From contig CAJFCJ010000111.1 of the NCBI GenBank assembly GCA_904063045.1, positions 11,554 through 47,867 of the forward strand: a stretch of 36,314 nucleotides of DNA. The letters run 5' to 3'. Every line of letters starts with the position of its first letter. Position 1 is the stretch's first letter. The position numbers were made by a program, and so were the translations under genes. Source of the DNA: Dimorphilus gyrociliatus. Taxonomy: Eukaryota; Annelida; Polychaeta; Dinophilidae. Positions 11,027 through 20,557 of this stretch are shown here, piece after piece. Under the pieces are notes generated by a model. It did no database searches. It saw only the letters and a program-made list of their open reading frames with translations, and was not told the origin of the DNA.

Positions 11027-12940
11027 TACAGTGTTTCAATCATATATGTCAGTTAAATCTATCAATTTCGCAAAAATTATAATATTTAATAGCCATTATT
11101 ATTTATCTCTTTCTAATAATAAATAATTTAGCATTCTTGAAATTTTAATTATTTGAAAAGGCAACTTTTTGTTTGAATTACTTTCACATATAATATTCCA
11201 GGTTTCTGTTGTATCTTATGAGTAGAAAGACAATAGGACAAATTTTTTATGGGGAAGATGTATGCTATTGATTGATATGAAAAATTCAGTATTATATTAT
11301 AGTAATCTCTATTTATAATTCCTTTTCTATTTGTTAAAAATCCAATGATTCGTAAGGAGTTGGCTTCAGCAATAAAAAGAAATTGGCAACATCAGATAAT
11401 ACAAAATAGAACCTAAAACTTAAAAATTTTATACGTCTTGACCACCTTCAGCAGGATTTATAATGTTTCAGCCCTGAATTCAGGTTAAATGATATATTAA
11501 CTGTTTTTGAAAATTTGTAAACAAATATTTGATTCAATATAAAAGAAGAATTTTGAATAAACAGAACTAGGTGAAATTTGTATAAAAATAATATTAGAGA
11601 ATCTAGTACAATATCAAAACTAATTGAATTTCTAGATTTTATGTACTCAAAGCCTTCACATATTTAAAAGATTAATTTATGTGTTTGAGCAATAATGTTA
11701 ATACTAAAATAATTTACCAGTTTTCTGTTGGAATATGTACATTTCTCTGATTTTTAAACTCTCTGTTTTAAACCATTAAGTAATATTCATGAATTTGATA
11801 ATTTAAACATATATAATGATAAAATTACCGTGTGATTTATGTTATATTTAAATACTGATGTTTTGTTGATTGATTTATTCTGAAATTACATTTATTAAGA
11901 CTATTTGTGGATAAACTTTAAGGTTTGCCACTTCCTTTCAATTAATTATATTTGGCAAGTTTGAACCACTGGAATTCTTGACCAAAACTTTTCAGCAATT
12001 CTTTTGCCGCAAGAATTTCGATCATTTTTACAATTATCTTTGATTTCTGTTCTTATAAGAAACCTGGTTTCAAGATCCATTTGTTCAAATGTTTTCAATA
12101 CATTGCTTTTGAAAGAAAAATAGAGTTGAAGTAGGTGCTATTGCTTTATTCATTCTTATGCTCAAAAAAGAAGAGAGCTTATAAATTACTTTTCTTGGTA
12201 AGTTATATGTCTAAATACTAAAATCAACGATAATCTGTGCATTTAGGCTGTAAATGAGCAAATTGGCAACATCTCTTTTCAAAAAGTTGTTTTGGACTAT
12301 GAGATGGTAATTTGGAAAAGTATGAGAGATACTTGGTCAGATATGTACACATTTGTTTTTCTTTTCATTGGTCAAAAGCAATAGTCTAAAAAATTTAGGT
12401 TAACAATAATATGAAATAGTATACAAGTATAATCTAACTTTATTGTTCTATTTGAAATATATTGGCTATTGTTCAGAATTTAAAAAGAAAGAAGGAGAAT
12501 GGAAATCAATGAAAATGATTTTGGCTTTACCCTCCCTCCCTCATAGTCTGAAAATCAGTTTCACATAATAAAAAGTGAACTGGCGGAAAGATATAAACTT
12601 GGAGATTTATAAGAATATGTGGAGGATAAATGGATAAAGGGTAACTTTTGGCTTCCAGAGACTTAATCTGTATATAACCAAACCATCAAAACTAACAATG
12701 ACTTGAAGGGTTCTCATCATAGATTAAATAAAAATATAGGCTCAAACCCATCATTTTATTTAGTTGTTAATGAACTCAAAACAGAAGCTGACTTAATTTC
12801 TATTTATGAGGAATTGTTAAGTGAGAAAAAAATTGTAAGATTTCAAAAGATGACCTATTCAAGAATTCAAAACAAATCTTAGCAATTGGGGAATGTTCAA
12901 AGCTGCTTCTTTCTCTTCACAACTGGTAAATGACATGATC
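11027..12940. other. Intergenic; one possible orphan exon
   Basis: The stretch is mostly AT-rich sequence without recognisable genes. On the minus strand, 11946-12105 is open for 52 codons after an acceptor-like CTTTCAAAAG and ends in a stop. Its composition is protein-like, with segments such as DLETRFLIRTEIKDNC. It matches no family I know and has no visible partner exons, so it may be a decayed exon. Confidence 0.35.
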
Positions 12941-13207
12941 TCAAAGGATTTGAAACAATTCACTATAACAAACAATTGATGTATACAATGATGCTCCATT
13001 CATAATATTCATTACGAAATCAGCAATTGATACATTTACCAACAAAATTACTGATACCTTTAGAATATTTTTAGCATAAGGTAGGAAAATTATGGCCAAA
13101 AATGTTGATAAAAGTGATAAAATTGCAGGAATACCAACAATTATAGACCTCACAGGATTTGATATCAGATGATTTTCAACAGTCAAAGTATCTTCTGTTC
13201 TATTCAT
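12941..13207 (-). pseudogene. GPCR fragment, N-terminus to TM2
   Basis: This 88-codon frame starts with Met, carries two Asn-X-Ser/Thr-like sites and then two hydrophobic helices. The second contains VSIADFVMNI, which fits TM2 of rhodopsin-family receptors with its conserved Asp (normally LAxxD). The frame then ends at a stop in what would be extracellular loop 1. No donor site or TM3 exon is evident further along the minus strand. The matching C-terminal half lies just 44 bp away on the opposite strand. It is probably a piece of a receptor gene broken by inversion; the ligand class is unknown. Confidence 0.6.
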
Positions 13208-13251
13208 ATTGATTTAATTGAGAAATTTTTAATAATTCTCTTTTTATACAG

Positions 13252-13664
13252 ATAAGACTTTTATAATAATAAGATTACAAAAAACTATTTTGTTCTTAAG
13301 AAGTCAACAATTAAGAATTGATCCACGAAATGAAACTAGAAAAGCTATTTCAAAGAGAAATTTAAGAGTAGTTAAAGTTTTAATTTTAACAATTGCAATA
13401 TTTTATACATGTTGGGGCCCATTTAGTGTTGTTGCTCTTACTGGAGTATTTAATAAGGATTTCAATGTTCAAACAAAATATTACAGATTTTATTTAACCT
13501 GGCTGGCTACTTTAAATAGTTTTTTTAATAGTGTTGTATATGTTTTTATTTTTCCTTCTTTAAGGAATAAAGTACTCATAATCCTAAATGCTTTAACATG
13601 TAAATTGTGTAATGTTCATATTAGCAACAGCATGTCAATAACCAACACACATATATCAACTTGA
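13252..13664 (+). pseudogene. GPCR fragment, TM5 end to C-terminus
   Basis: An acceptor (TTTTTATACAG, ending 13251) opens a phase-1 exon that stays open to the stop at 13664. It encodes the end of TM5 and intracellular loop 3, then TM6 with FYTCWGPF (the family CWxP motif), then TM7 with NSVVY in place of NPxxY, and a short cytoplasmic tail. Class A receptor identity is clear. The exons for TM3-TM5 should lie upstream on the same strand, but that position holds the antisense TM1-TM2 exon. It is either a remnant or the last exon of a gene whose middle I cannot find. Confidence 0.65.
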
Positions 13665-13693
13665 ACTTTTTTTGTATAATTGTTCATGGGCAG

Positions 13694-14220
13694 TGTACTT
13701 TCCTGCTGAGGTTATAGGTAAGTACTGGTCCAAATAGAACCGAACCAGGAGTAAGCCACTTGGAAGAGGGATGTAGAATTGATGAAGGATGAATATAAAA
13801 CCAAAACGTAAGAATAATATAACTGTATTCTAAAGTAATACTAGACCTGTTCACTAAGGGAGTTGATTCAGGACTGAATGCCTCTTACTACCTACGCCCT
13901 GCTTTTATACAATTCCTTATCAGTTGTTTATGCCTTAGCTGTCAACAACAAGGGTCTAACACCAGATAAGGATTATTCACAACAAACAGGGTCAAGGGTT
14001 ATCATATTATGCAATAGTGATGTAAACAACAACAACTTTGTGTAGGTTACCCGTCAAGGGTCAATTGTTACATGATATTTATGTAAATAAACACTTGTTG
14101 TTGTTGTCAACATGTTTGTTATGTAACATCTTATCCTTTGCCTATAAAAGGGTTGATTCTGGCAGTTCGGTACCATCTATTTGGACCAGTACTTACCTAC
14201 AACCTCAGCAGTAAAGTACA
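13694..14220. mobile_element. Foldback/MITE-like element with about 50-bp terminal inverted repeats
   Basis: The left end (from 13694, TGTACTTTCCTGCTGAGG) is the near-perfect reverse complement of the right end (to 14220), over about 45-50 bp with few mismatches. Inner segments around 13965-14040 and 14085-14145 also pair imperfectly, so most of the element could fold back. It contains no open frame. The ends are TGTA...TACA. No target duplication is certain. It is non-autonomous and the superfamily is not assigned. Confidence 0.7.
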
Positions 14221-14682
14221 GTAACATATGAAATGTCTTTGAATCATTGAGTTTCATTGAATGTTATCATAGAAAATTAAAAATCATTTGGCTGTATAGA
14301 AACAATTATATTCTTTCAATTTCTTTTCTATTTCCAACTGATTTTTTAACATTAAAAAAAATTAACAAGTCCTATGATCAATACGAAGATAAATACAAAA
14401 GTATATAAATAAACCAGATAAAATTTAATTTGCAAGATTTGAATGCAAACTTCTTCATAAATTTTTGACAAAACAGAAAAAAGAAACTGAATACAAACGA
14501 ATAGGTTAAAATATTTATTATAGAAATAATTCAGCAGGCTCTATCATTCAATGTTAAAAGAGTATACTGCAATTCATTCTTTGAAGAAGACATAATAAGA
14601 GAGACAGAAATACTGGTTCTCATCAAATAGTAAAATCTATTCATTCTGAATCAATTCAATTGAATAATTCATTTATATTTAA
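14221..14682. other. Intergenic, upstream of the right copy
   Basis: This is AT-rich sequence. Its last 70 bp or so still resemble the region upstream of the left copy, which marks the inner limit of the ancestral duplication. Nothing else is recognised. Confidence 0.5.
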
Positions 14683-14693
14683 TGAATAAAAAT
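14683..14693 (+). promoter_or_regulatory. Possible TATA-like element, right copy
   Basis: TGAATAAAAAT lies about 60 bp upstream of the ATG at 14743. It is the counterpart of the element at 2663-2674. Confidence 0.35.
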
Positions 14694-14742
14694 ACTAGTT
14701 GTTTGTCAGGGTTAAAAGCAAAAAGAATATTTATTGAGTAGA

Positions 14743-16861
14743 ATGATCAACTCTAGCATTCGAATATCTTTATTACTCATCTTCTGCAATGTATACAGCA
14801 ATGCAAGCAAGTGTCTATTGATGTATCATCTTTCTCATCTATTAACATCATTTTTTTATGCAGAATTTCCAAAATTAATCAATATAGCCGATTTTTCATG
14901 GAATTCTACTTGCTCTGCTGATCATTTCAGACCAACAATTGCAGGATTTTCCTTTAAACCTGATCATCTTATGTATCCTCATTGGATAAACATGTTTTCA
15001 TGGTTAAACTATTGTACAAGTGATTGCAATACTGCAAAAGTTACAATAACATTTCAGAAATTATATAATATTTCTGATTATTGTTTATCTCAAGCTTTTA
15101 TGACAACTAAATACAGAACTGAAAATGTAAAAGTTATTTTCAATACGAACAAGTATTCAATAGTGAAACTTGAAGAATTTAAAAAAAATATTGAATGCTT
15201 TCTACCTCAAAATAATTATGGTATTAACGTTGAAAAAATGAGTTTCATAACAGGAAAATCAACATATGGTGATAGTGCTGGTTTTAGTTCAATTATGATC
15301 TTTACTTTTCTAGGTAAACAAAACAAATAATAAAGAAATCTCTCTCTTTTTAAATTAGGTCATACAATTTTTATTTTTATATTTTTAGATGTTGCAGAAG
15401 ATATAAACCATAGCGAATTTTATACAGACATAGCATCTTCTAATAATGGAGCTACTTGTTCTGTAAAATCTGTATTTAACGCTTACCAATGTAAATATGC
15501 ATTAGATTTGGTCAGTGGACTTTCTATTAGCAGTCAAGAATGGTCTAGTCAATGTCATATCAATAATAATAACTGTGCAGGGCAATACTTTAAAGTTACT
15601 TTTACTATCTTTGACGTACCAGTTATTTATTGTTTTGCCAATAGGCAAACTACTCACAAAAATATTAAAAAGCTAAAGTTAAAATGGAGTTCTGGTGTTG
15701 AGGAATTCGCTTCTTTGAAAAATAATAAATTTCAAAAATGTTTCAAGTATACAAACATGTTTATTGAAACTGATTTATACGTTGAAGTTGTTGAAATATA
15801 TACAATTCAAAATGTTGGGCTTAGTATTCTTCAAGTGTTTGTCAAAGGTTTGTTTTATCAGTTTTCCCATTCTATAATTTATACTATTTATATAGAAAAT
15901 GCAACTTTTAGGTCCACCATTTAAGGATTATGTTCTTCAAGGTACTCAACTCCATCAATACACCATTCCACCTTATATTCAAAACAATTTCAAGGCAATC
16001 GCCTTTAGTCTATTTGGACATCGAAGCTCTGAAGACAATAATTGTGGAGATATTCTTTTAGTCTTTTCTCATAATGATCGCATGACTTTTGAAGTTTTCT
16101 TATCAAATTTAAATCAGAGCTATATTCTGACTTTTTCCCAAGAAGGTGACGTTTATGAGAAGGACGCAATTCGAGAATATATCACGTGTGACGAGTGGAA
16201 TGATTTCTGGATAACTGCTACAAATGATGCTATCAGATTGGGTAGAGGATTGATGTATAACAAAGAAACACTTATAACTACTCATCAACCGTCCCAAATC
16301 AATGGTTTATCAAAGAAAATTGAGCTGAGGAACGTTATTTCACACCACAATCACACATTGAAAATCAATGATCTAGGTAAATAAAACATTGTGTTTTTAC
16401 GTTATTGCTTGACTGACTCTATTAAAAATTGAACAGAAGGGAAAATGATCTTATTGCATGAGAAAAGTTTAAAATGTTCCAAAGAGTCGGACCCTTACCT
16501 GCAAGACAATTTATATTCTACTTGTAAAATATTGTCATCTACACCAACTATTATTGAAAATTACAGATTCAGTAAATTGACATTTAGTGGTGAAAAAATC
16601 AATCCAGAAATTACTTTACATTTTCACAAACAATCCAAACATTTATTGAATGTTGATGTATTCTACAAAGAATTTGACAATGACCTTGAACTTAGAGGTC
16701 CTTGTCAAGAGAACATGATATTGCTAAGCAACAATTTCTATCAAAGATATATATTCTCTTGCAATGTTAAGGAAAATTCTACGATTTCTACATTGTATTA
16801 TAGAGTTTCATTCAATAATTCATTAATTAATAATGTAAAAGTTTGTCATGTATATCCTTAG
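14743..16861 (+). CDS. Secreted FAMeT-domain, fucolectin-like multimodule protein, right copy
   Basis: The five exons (14743-14806, 14864-15313, 15389-15847, 15912-16376, 16437-16861) join in frame to 620 residues, the same length and structure as the left copy. Introns are 57, 75, 64 and 60 bp, all phase 1. The ATG at 14743 starts the signal peptide; the frame is open a little further upstream but without an ATG. Exon 1 ends at a GC donor (GCAAGT at 14807). The overlapping GT would put exon 2 out of frame. Exon 4 (residues 325-479) carries the FAMeT-like domain. In the 115 residues of exon 2 that were compared, 25 differ from the left copy. In exons 4 and 5 only one residue differs (Met for Thr). 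Both copies are intact, so both may be expressed. Confidence 0.87.
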
Positions 16862-17372
16862 CAATAAAAAATATGAAAAAGTATCTATGGACGCGTATGT
16901 CAGCTATTGAAATTAGATGATTCAGATTCACATGATTAATGGTCAGTTCATAGTCAGATTTTTGACTTATGGCAGCAAATGTGAAGCGACATCAATATCA
17001 GCATCAGAGATACTGGAAACTTTGAAATTACAACGCAGTTAATTTAATTAATTACGAAAGATCTTTGGATATTTTCTTTTAATTCATTTTTCTCACAGAT
17101 TTAGGTTTTCTAGTTATTTGTTTTTGTATTGCACGTATCCCATTTCATAAATAAAAATTACATCCATATTTTATCAAATTTCCCTTTGAAATGTGAATCT
17201 TTCACTGATTTCACGACTTTCCCAAACTACAGTTGACAAAGAGAAATATAGATTGCAGTATCCACAGAGATGATATTATTTATTTATACGAAAATCTACT
17301 TAACTGAATAGAGCAGGAAACCACAAAATATTCTGTTAAAGCAATAGAGTTATTATGAAATTAAAGAGTTGC
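15538..17372 (+). repeat. Right arm of the large inverted repeat
   Basis: This pairs with 3-1835 (see that entry). The inner edge falls at 15538 within exon 3. The outer edge falls at about 17372-17373, where a GTT/TGT trinucleotide run begins. The arms are separated by about 13.7 kb. Confidence 0.95.
16863..16868 (+). terminator. Poly(A) signal of the right copy
   Basis: AATAAA begins one base after the stop codon (16859-16861) and mirrors 505-510. Confidence 0.6.
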
Positions 17373-18257
17373 TGTTGTTGTTGTTTTGTCTATCACTTAT
17401 CTATTCAAAAAGAGCATTATAACGAAGATGATGTACAAATAAATGATAAAGAATTCCATGAGACTCTAGAAAATTGATGTAAATATTTGATTTAGAGAAT
17501 TTATAATAATAGCCTTAAAAACTGGAGGGGAGGTTTCGGTATTGACCATGCTATGGGTATGGAATTGACTAATAATGATGACATCACTGGATGAGTATGA
17601 TTTGATGATTAGAATGAGTAAAAGAGGCCCACTGAATTCAATTTTTTATGTCTATTTCTATTTTCATTTTTGGGTAAAAATTAGGTTAGGGCATATAAAG
17701 AAAATAGAAATAATTGACAATTAAAAGGTACGGGGGAAACATTAAACAGAAAACCTATATTGAGTGAGTCTCAACTGAAAGTTGAAGAAAGTCAAGTGGA
17801 ATAGGTGAGGTCTTGGACTGGGTTAGGGTTAGGATTTATCTTTTACTGAGTTTAGAGTAACTCCATATACAAAACACTTTCGTTACATCCAACATTCTAA
17901 AAATAATTTTCAACCTGTTCAGATAGCATATGCTAATTTTCAAGTTATATCATTTACAAGATTTTCACTCAAAAAATGCTTTATTCACAATTTTTTCTTT
18001 TTACTCTTTCATACTTTTTTTATCCTTAAGAAGGCAAATATCACATAAAGATATCTGGGGATTTCATTAGCAGATACATCATCTGAGTAGTTGATAGAAA
18101 AGTGATCTAAAGTATTGAAAGACGATTTAAGAAGAGGTTGGCAAAACCAATTATACATTTATGACTATTTGAGTTAGAATTAGGGTTAAAAACAATAAAC
18201 AGGAATAAATCTCCAAGGATCCCTATCAAGAAATTCAACTATCCTTTACTCATAATT
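17373..18257. other. Intergenic, no gene seen
   Basis: A short GTT microsatellite lies at 17373-17387. An interstitial TTAGGG run near 17820-17833 follows the same CTGGGTTAGGGTTAGG wording as the one near 7602. No open frame of note is present. Confidence 0.55.
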
Positions 18258-19259
18258 TCATTCAAGTACTTCTACTTCACAAATTTCAGTTTCTAAAGTC
18301 ATATTGTAAAAATACAGGATGTATTCTCCAATTAAGGATATTGAGCATTTGAATAGATTTCCTTGCCTTAAACAATTTCCATCCCCATTATCATTTTCTA
18401 AGGGTTTTAATGATTGAACAAAAATATTATCCAACACAGAGTTACTATTTGAAATATTCAAAAATCTGAAATGACCTTGTATTTTTAATTTAAACCCAAA
18501 TTCATTTTGCTTAAAAGTGAGACATGTCTGTAAATTTCCATCTGTTAAAATCTCTTCTCTATTCTGACATTTATTATCAAAAATCAACTTTTTGCTAATC
18601 AACATTTTTCTTGTACACTTTAATTTACCAATTGAAAATTTATTTGTGCCATCATTTGTATCACCTGCTTCAATTCTTTTTAGAGGTAATCTCTGCGGTA
18701 GAACAGCAATCCTTCCAGTAAAGTCAAATACGGGATGACTTTGAGTTTCTATAGAGGGATAACAGGGTTTTGTAAGAATATTTGTTTGTTCGCATATTTG
18801 AGTTATCAGACAATTACATATTCCATCATTAGCTATAAAACTAGTATAACTTCCATCCCAAAATAAGAATCTATTGTGCCAATTAGCAGCTTTTCTGTTT
18901 ACAAAACGCATAGTCTGTTGACAAACTCCAGCAGCTTTCAAAAGTTCAGTCAGATCAGAATCATCAAAATTTTCATATTGTATATTTACTTTAATTCCAT
19001 ATGCTGCTTGTGTTTTTGCTAGAGAAGTTAAAGTTTCCTTGTTATTATCTAAGATAGTTGTAACCTCAAAATTGCTGGTAAATTGACAGTAAACTTGTGA
19101 TGTGGCTCCACCAATCCTTGGCTGTATACTATATGTGTCAGTTGTAAAGTTATTATCGTTAACAGCATCTAAACAAGATCTATAAACTGTACTTGAATAG
19201 ATAACTGAAAATGATACAAGTAGAAAAATTAACGTGATCAGTTGCATGATAATTATCAT
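18258..19259 (-). CDS. Secreted protein, CASPR/fibrinogen-like N-terminus and F5/8C-like C-terminus
   Basis: This is one uninterrupted 333-codon frame with a signal peptide (about 1-22). Met1 or Met5 could start it. Residues about 28-58 contain YRSCLDAVNDNNFTTD and an IGGATSQVYCQF segment, which resemble the fibrinogen-like start (SCxxLxxxGxTTDGxYxIxP, VYC). About 100-160 contain a GVCQQTMRF segment, an LFWDG segment and closely spaced cysteines (CNCLITQIC). These parallel the fibrinogen-like module of neurexin-4/CNTNAP proteins. The last 120 residues end with TEICEVEVLE, the classic closing strand of fucolectin/F5-8C domains. No transmembrane helix follows, so it should be secreted. Unlike its relatives in this window it has no introns, so it may derive from a retrocopy or may have lost them. 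A carbohydrate-recognition role is inferred. Confidence 0.75.
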   Translation of the reverse strand: MIIIMQLITLIFLLVSFSVIYSSTVYRSCLDAVNDNNFTTDTYSIQPRIGGATSQVYCQFTSNFEVTTILDNNKETLTSLAKTQAAYGIKVNIQYENFDDSDLTELLKAAGVCQQTMRFVNRKAANWHNRFLFWDGSYTSFIANDGICNCLITQICEQTNILTKPCYPSIETQSHPVFDFTGRIAVLPQRLPLKRIEAGDTNDGTNKFSIGKLKCTRKMLISKKLIFDNKCQNREEILTDGNLQTCLTFKQNEFGFKLKIQGHFRFLNISNSNSVLDNIFVQSLKPLENDNGDGNCLRQGNLFKCSISLIGEYILYFYNMTLETEICEVEVLE

Positions 19260-20407
19260 ATTTTGTACTCTGAAGACAAATAAGAGTTGAGAAATTTCTC
19301 TACAATCCTAAATAATTAATTTTTCGAAAAGGTTACTCATGTAGCTTTCATTACTTTCCTATTCATACTTGCTAATAAATGCTGCAGTAAAAAAGCTTTC
19401 AATTCATTCATTTGTTTTTAATAGGTTCAGGAATGAAATATAGAGAATTTTAAAATCTGCCAGTCTTTAAATATACATTATGTGTAAAGGAAAAGGCCTG
19501 CAATTGTCAAATGTAGCAAAATATATTAAAACAATAGCGCAATATAAACATAAAGTCATGGCCTAAAACATCTAGAGACTGTAAATTTTGATAGACTCAA
19601 CATTCAAAATCTTTTTCTTTATCAATAAAGATTTATTTTTCATTTTTTGGTGATAAGATACTGGCTGAAACTTGGATCTAAATATAAATTTCTGTCAAAT
19701 AGCATTTATATAAGTTTTTATATTGTTTATTTTTTTGATGAGTGTTCTTCCTATTTAGCCATAAGTCATATTATCCTGGACAAGGTTTGGAGACTAAAAT
19801 TTTTATCATTGCTGAATTTGATGACCCTCTTTTTCTATGTACCTACTTATCCCAACTCCCCATTCCAGCATCGGCCTTGGTGATAAGTCTGGATTTTTAG
19901 TGACATTTTTAAATTTTCTCCCAAGGTTCTTCTGCTGTGAATTGTGCCCCTCGTAAATTAAATTTTTAGTCAGGTGCTACACATTTAGAACATCAAATTT
20001 AAATTTTGTCTTTACCAATTATTCTCTTTATTTCATCTATATAAACTTGCTTGAATATCAAGTAGATGTGAAACATTACCCTGCTAATCTCAAATCAGAT
20101 ATAAACATTTTTTTTCTATAATCACCAAGTAGAAATATTTTCAACAGTCAAATTTTGTTACAAAATACAGCAAAGTAATTTTTCCATTAGATCTGTAGGA
20201 AATTATTTTAGAGGATTTAATAAACAATCATTCGGGGATAATTAACAGCTTAATTTATAAAATACAACAATTACCATACCAACTCTTCTTGTTAACTTTC
20301 TACAAGTTAGTTCTTCGACTATCAAAAGAGAAAAACTAGAGCAGGAATTTCAATATCTTCTAAAATGGATTTGAGTAAGGTGTGTAAAACTTTTCTTTTT
20401 CTTGAAA
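19260..20407. other. Intergenic, no gene seen
   Basis: This is AT-rich sequence with a weak 78-codon frame at 19647-19883 (+) that lacks recognisable motifs and is probably chance. Confidence 0.5.
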
Positions 20408-20541
20408 CCTTGAACTTAAAGGTCCTTGTCAAGAGAAAATGATATTGCTAAGCAAGAATTTCTATCAAAGATAAATATTCTCTTGCAATGTTATGGAAAG
20501 TTCTACTATTTCTGCATTTTATTTAGAGTTTCATTCAATAA
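20408..20541 (+). pseudogene. Fragment of the last exon of the inverted-repeat gene
   Basis: About 134 bp match 16683-16817 of the right copy (exon 5) at roughly 85-90%, beginning CCTTGAACTTAAAGGTCC. Base changes introduce stops and frame changes, and no other exon is nearby. It is a partial, non-coding duplicate. It lies directly downstream of, and antisense to, the TRIM-like gene. Confidence 0.8.
20518..20523 (-). terminator. Possible poly(A) signal of the TRIM-like gene
   Basis: AATAAA on the minus strand lies 35 bp past the stop, inside the captured exon fragment. The source exon has a different base here, so the signal arose after the fragment landed. Confidence 0.5.
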
Positions 20542-20557
20542 ATGTCATCAAAATGTT

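Noticed and set aside
14734-14742. TTG at 14734 as start of the right-hand copy, and TTG at 4984 as start of the chitin-binding gene
   Set aside because: Both frames have proper ATG starts (14743; 4917 through a short first exon) that give signal peptides. The left copy starts at the matching ATG.
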